Shown here: piece by piece, positions 4,091 through 7,166 of the stretch | Layout: every line of letters starts with the position of its first letter | Position numbering within the stretch: position 1 is the stretch's first letter | Assembly (NCBI GenBank): GCA_902803305.1 | Contig: CADCPL010000197.1 | Span: 1-7,166, forward strand | DNA: 7,166 bases | Source: an uncultured Lachnospiraceae bacterium | GTDB lineage: Bacteria > Bacillota > Clostridia > Lachnospirales > Lachnospiraceae | Direction of reading: 5' to 3' | Program-made: the position numbers and the translations under genes | The notes under the pieces: model-generated | What the model was told of the DNA's origin: nothing | Databases searched by the model: none | What the model saw: only the letters and a program-made list of their open reading frames with translations

Positions 4091-6289
4091 TCATTCATCG
4101 GTCCCTGCCGAGTCATCGCTTGAGAAGTTTCTGATACCCTGTCCGAGCATTGATTCGTGGGCGATAGTGATCTCTCTTACTTCATCAGCGGATTCGATGA
4201 ACAACTGTGCGATCTCGGGGTCGAACTGTGTTCCGGCCCCTTCTTTTATTATATCCATTGCTTTTTCAAACGAGAACGGCTCCTTGTAACTGCGCTTGGA
4301 TACAAGAGCGTCAAAAACATCCGCAACGGCCATAACGCGTGCCGACAGCGGGATGTCCTCGCCGGCTCTGCCTGAAGGGTAGCCTTTGCCGTCCCATCTC
4401 TCGTGATGGTATGTGGCAAGGTTTTTGGCTTCCTTGAGATAGCCGCTGTCCGAGACGAGCGACATTGCGCTTTCTATGACCTGACTTCCGGCCGTTGTGT
4501 GACTCTTCATTTTTGCGAATTCTTCGTCCGTAAGCTTTCCGGGTTTGTTAAGGATAGTATCCGATACCATGATCTTTCCGACGTCGTGAAGAGGTGCGGA
4601 GTTTGCAACATCTTCCATGTATTCGTCGGTGAGCATTTCGGTATGAAGCCCCTTTTCTTTCATCTTCTGCATGATGAGGCGCACGTATGCGGCAGTCTTG
4701 CGCACATGATCCCCCGTGTTCTTGTCGCGGCTCTCGACCATATCAGCCAGAACGTAAATAAGGCCGTTTTGCATATGCGAGATCTCTTCGCCCTTTTCCT
4801 CCACATCCTGAAGGTATCCGACGGTCTCGGCGATCGTCTTGGAAAGCGATTCATACAGGTTTTCGATCTCATCACCCGTTGCGATATCAAGATGCTGAAG
4901 CCTGTCGACACTTATCTCTCGGGCCTCCTCGCTGTCATACGCGAACTTTCTTGCGGATACCGTCATGGCAGTGATCGGGTAGATCAGATGATAATCAACG
5001 AGCCAGATGCACAACGAAAGTATGAAAATGTAGAAGCCGATGAACAGAGAGAATACCTTGGTCATGTAGTTGAGGTTCGACATTCTGATATCCTCGACCT
5101 TTATGTCAGCCGCAGCGTAGCATACGGTTTTTTGGTTGACGTCACGTACGGGTTTGAATACGGTCAGGAGGCGTCCGTACATCGTATCGTCAACCATGGG
5201 CTCTATCTCTTTGCCTGCAAGAAGATCATCCTTGTAAGGCAGGAGATAATCCTCGTATGGGATGATCTCGCCGGGTTTTCCTGCCGCCACATCGGCAGTA
5301 TCCAGATCGAACAACACCTCGACTCCGTCGGGGAGGAATCTGTAGACATATATGTATTCGATATCGGGATTGGACAGTCTGATGCTGTCCAGTTCATTTT
5401 CAATCGCTTTGTACTCGTCGTCCTCACGCCCCAGCGCCGCGTATTCATCGATCCGGTCGGGATTGATAAGGTTTGAGGCAAGCCTTGCCGCGCTCGTGCA
5501 GCTGTATCTGTACTGCCGCATCGCGAAGTTTGTGTACAGGAGATAACTTATGATGGTCGTAACCACGGCAACGCATATCATTATCGCGGATATGATCGCT
5601 ATGATCTTGCCGCGAAGCGAGAAGGATCTCGTGTCATTTTTTCTGACCGCCTTTATCGCATCGGTGGAAAGAGGAGCCTGACGCCAGCCCGTCAGCCACA
5701 GGCCGGGTTTAACTTTGTCAGGTATCAGTTTGATTATGATAAACACAAGAATGACGGTAATACCTTTATCTATAAGGTCTATCGCCACATCTGATGTCAT
5801 CTGGGCCCAGAAAACACTGAGGACTCCTTTGTCGAGAAGAGCCTTCGCAAAAGGAGCCGAGATGCCTTCACCCATTCCGTAGCCGTAGAGCAGATATGTG
5901 AGTATCGAGCCGAGGACTCCGCCTATGAATGCAAAAACGGGAATTGTAAGAAGTGCCTTACCGAATTTATTAAAATATCCCTTGAGGCCCAGATATGTGC
6001 CGCTTGCCGCTATCATCGTAGAGAGTACAACATAGTATGCGTTTCCGGGATTTCCCTGCATGTTGATGATGTTATTGAGATATCCGACCAATATGCCGGG
6101 AAGATATCCTCCGAGAACCGCAGCAAGAAGAGTGCCCACGTTATCAAGGTAGAGCGGAAGCCCAAGCATGCTTGCGCTGCGCGGCAGTATAAAGTTGATC
6201 GCTATCGTGCCCGCAAAGAAAACCGTCTGGCACAGCAGATGTTTATTGTTCTTATGAAATGTCTTGTCACTGGAGTTGTTCTGATCCAT
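4091..6289 (-). CDS. Membrane-bound HD-GYP protein, predicted cyclic-di-GMP phosphodiesterase with Cache-like sensor
   Basis: A 732-residue protein. Residues 20-192 form about six membrane segments, including LYLDNVGTLLAAVLGGYLPG and a following LVGYLNNII, which resemble an ECF-transporter S-component-like module seen in some Clostridial signalling proteins. TM 227-251, an extracytoplasmic region (about 252-410, with the Cache-like strand pair IEYIYVYRFLPDGVEVLFDLD) and TM 411-430 follow. Then come a HAMP-like segment (about 431-490), a short helical linker and an HD-GYP domain (about 508-700). Metal-ligand positions look intact: H528, H568-D569 (LHDVGK), H597, H628-H629 and D657, plus GKGYP (634-638). 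It should therefore hydrolyse c-di-GMP in response to an external signal; ligand unknown. The start at 6289 has GGAAGGGG (6304-6297) just upstream. There is no GGDEF domain. It may be co-transcribed with the upstream FtsX-type permease. Confidence 0.9.
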   Translation of the reverse strand: MDQNNSSDKTFHKNNKHLLCQTVFFAGTIAINFILPRSASMLGLPLYLDNVGTLLAAVLGGYLPGILVGYLNNIINMQGNPGNAYYVVLSTMIAASGTYLGLKGYFNKFGKALLTIPVFAFIGGVLGSILTYLLYGYGMGEGISAPFAKALLDKGVLSVFWAQMTSDVAIDLIDKGITVILVFIIIKLIPDKVKPGLWLTGWRQAPLSTDAIKAVRKNDTRSFSLRGKIIAIISAIMICVAVVTTIISYLLYTNFAMRQYRYSCTSAARLASNLINPDRIDEYAALGREDDEYKAIENELDSIRLSNPDIEYIYVYRFLPDGVEVLFDLDTADVAAGKPGEIIPYEDYLLPYKDDLLAGKEIEPMVDDTMYGRLLTVFKPVRDVNQKTVCYAAADIKVEDIRMSNLNYMTKVFSLFIGFYIFILSLCIWLVDYHLIYPITAMTVSARKFAYDSEEAREISVDRLQHLDIATGDEIENLYESLSKTIAETVGYLQDVEEKGEEISHMQNGLIYVLADMVESRDKNTGDHVRKTAAYVRLIMQKMKEKGLHTEMLTDEYMEDVANSAPLHDVGKIMVSDTILNKPGKLTDEEFAKMKSHTTAGSQVIESAMSLVSDSGYLKEAKNLATYHHERWDGKGYPSGRAGEDIPLSARVMAVADVFDALVSKRSYKEPFSFEKAMDIIKEGAGTQFDPEIAQLFIESADEVREITIAHESMLGQGIRNFSSDDSAGTDE

Positions 6290-6344
6290 ACACTCACCCC
6301 TTCCGAAGCATTGTCACATTCTCACTTTAACACCGAAAAAGGTA
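6290..6344 (-). other. Short gap between FtsX-type permease gene and HD-GYP gene
   Basis: These 55 bp separate two genes on the minus strand. They hold the purine-rich ribosome binding site GGAAGGGG of the HD-GYP gene and no hairpin with a T-tract. Readthrough from the permease gene is plausible. I see no convincing internal promoter. Confidence 0.5.
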
Positions 6345-7166
6345 TTATTCAACACCCTTTAAGGCATCTACCATGTCGATGGTGCGCACTTTTTTGGAGA
6401 ACATGAAGTTGACGGCGACGGATACGAGGAACGTTCCGCCAATGGAGTAAATATATGTCGGGACAAAGATTATCGGGAACATATCAAGAGTGTCCGAAAC
6501 GGTCGTACAGATAACGTAGAGCATCGCCCATCCGGTGTAGAGCCCGACGGCTATGCCGATGACGGTGAGCCAGATGTTCTGTTTCTGCAGTATGTTCCTG
6601 ATCTTTGATGAGCGAAATCCGAGGACCTTAAGAGTAGCGACTTCCCTTGTTTTTTCCACAAAAGAGAGTACTCCGAGGTTGTAGAGCACCACGACTCCGA
6701 GAAGAACCGCGGCAACTACCATGATGTATACCATGGCGTTTAGCATCTCTATTGTTTCGGCAAAGGTCTTTTTCATGTCGGCGACGTTCAGTATCGTCGA
6801 CACTTCGTCCTCGTCGGAAAGTGAGCTGTCAACGCTCATGTTCGTAAGGACTGCCGTTGGCTTGAAAGAGTACTCCATGTCTTCGAACACGGAGCGCTGC
6901 ATCGTGATCCCCTGTATGGACGGGTCCCTGTAGATCTGTGCGATCCTTGTTGTGTTCCACTTGTCATCTCCGATGAGATGCCACTTGACTATATCGCCTT
7001 CGGAAAGGCCGAGAAGACCGGCCATCTTACCGGTCATTGCTATTCCGGTTTTGGTAAGCTCTGTGGGACGGAGTTTCTGGTCCTGGATATGTATGTAATT
7101 TCCTTTATCGATTATCGTTGCGGAGCCGTTCTTCTTGACATTGTTTGCGACAAACTCGACGCTCGC
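6345..7166 (-). CDS. FtsX/MacB-type ABC transporter permease, C-terminal part (truncated by window)
   Basis: The frame stays open from the stop at 6345 to the window edge, giving 273 visible residues. The ATG at 7037 is internal, since coding continues upstream with no start signal. The visible part begins with an extracytoplasmic portion (about 1-140, including LGLSEGDIVKWHLIGDD). Three membrane segments follow at about 144-164, 198-221 and 240-256. The first runs into the FtsX-domain signature YNLGVLSFVEKTREVATLKVLGF, and the end, KKVRTIDMVDALKGVE, is typical of this family. Such permeases, often about 1000 residues or more with two FtsX domains in Firmicutes, work with a MacB/LolD-type ATPase in export or envelope processes rather than uptake. 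The ATPase gene is not in the window, and the substrate cannot be inferred. Confidence 0.88.
   Translation of the reverse strand, partial: ASVEFVANNVKKNGSATIIDKGNYIHIQDQKLRPTELTKTGIAMTGKMAGLLGLSEGDIVKWHLIGDDKWNTTRIAQIYRDPSIQGITMQRSVFEDMEYSFKPTAVLTNMSVDSSLSDEDEVSTILNVADMKKTFAETIEMLNAMVYIMVVAAVLLGVVVLYNLGVLSFVEKTREVATLKVLGFRSSKIRNILQKQNIWLTVIGIAVGLYTGWAMLYVICTTVSDTLDMFPIIFVPTYIYSIGGTFLVSVAVNFMFSKKVRTIDMVDALKGVE

Noticed and set aside
4403..5476. Long plus-strand open frame (357 codons)
   Set aside because: It lies wholly antisense to the HD-GYP gene, whose protein has clear domains and motifs. The plus-strand product has no recognisable motif and no good ribosome binding site.

Overview
The window looks like a stretch of chromosome from an anaerobic, low-to-mid GC Firmicute, most likely of the Lachnospiraceae/Clostridia type. 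The reasons are strong AGGAGG-type ribosome binding sites, a DUF3990-plus-HTH gene pair of a kind I associate with gut and rumen Clostridia, and a large membrane-anchored HD-GYP protein with a transporter-like N-terminus. The genus cannot be fixed from sequence alone.

Left part (1-1960) looks accessory. It opens with the C-terminal end of a gene running in from outside the window. Its tail resembles the C-termini of polyvalent/MuF-type proteins of phages and conjugative elements. Next comes a compact regulatory segment (about 470-600) with nested palindromes, a terminator-like hairpin and a possible promoter. It leads into two overlapping genes: a DUF3990 protein (ADP-ribosyltransferase-like fold, candidate toxin) and a 209-residue protein with a C-terminal Xre-type helix-turn-helix (candidate antitoxin and autoregulator). 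This segment ends in an AT-rich array of AGTAAA units spaced about 10 bp apart, which coincides with the change to ordinary chromosomal genes.

Middle part (1962-4090): a small uncharacterised protein gene on the minus strand is divergent from a plus-strand operon of two overlapping genes, metN (ATPase with C-terminal NIL domain) and metI (permease). Together these encode the cytoplasmic and membrane parts of a D/L-methionine-type ABC importer. No substrate-binding lipoprotein gene (metQ) follows, and the short leader has no room for a SAM riboswitch.

Right part (4091-7166, minus strand): a 732-residue membrane HD-GYP protein (predicted cyclic-di-GMP phosphodiesterase with an extracytoplasmic Cache-like sensor) meets metI tail to tail with no intergenic base. 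Upstream of it on the same strand is the C-terminal part of an FtsX/MacB-type ABC permease that leaves the window. The 55-bp gap between these two minus-strand genes would allow co-transcription.

The most interesting region is the toxin-antitoxin-like module with its palindrome-dense leader and the helically phased repeat array behind it. No tRNA, rRNA, CRISPR array or insertion sequence was seen.
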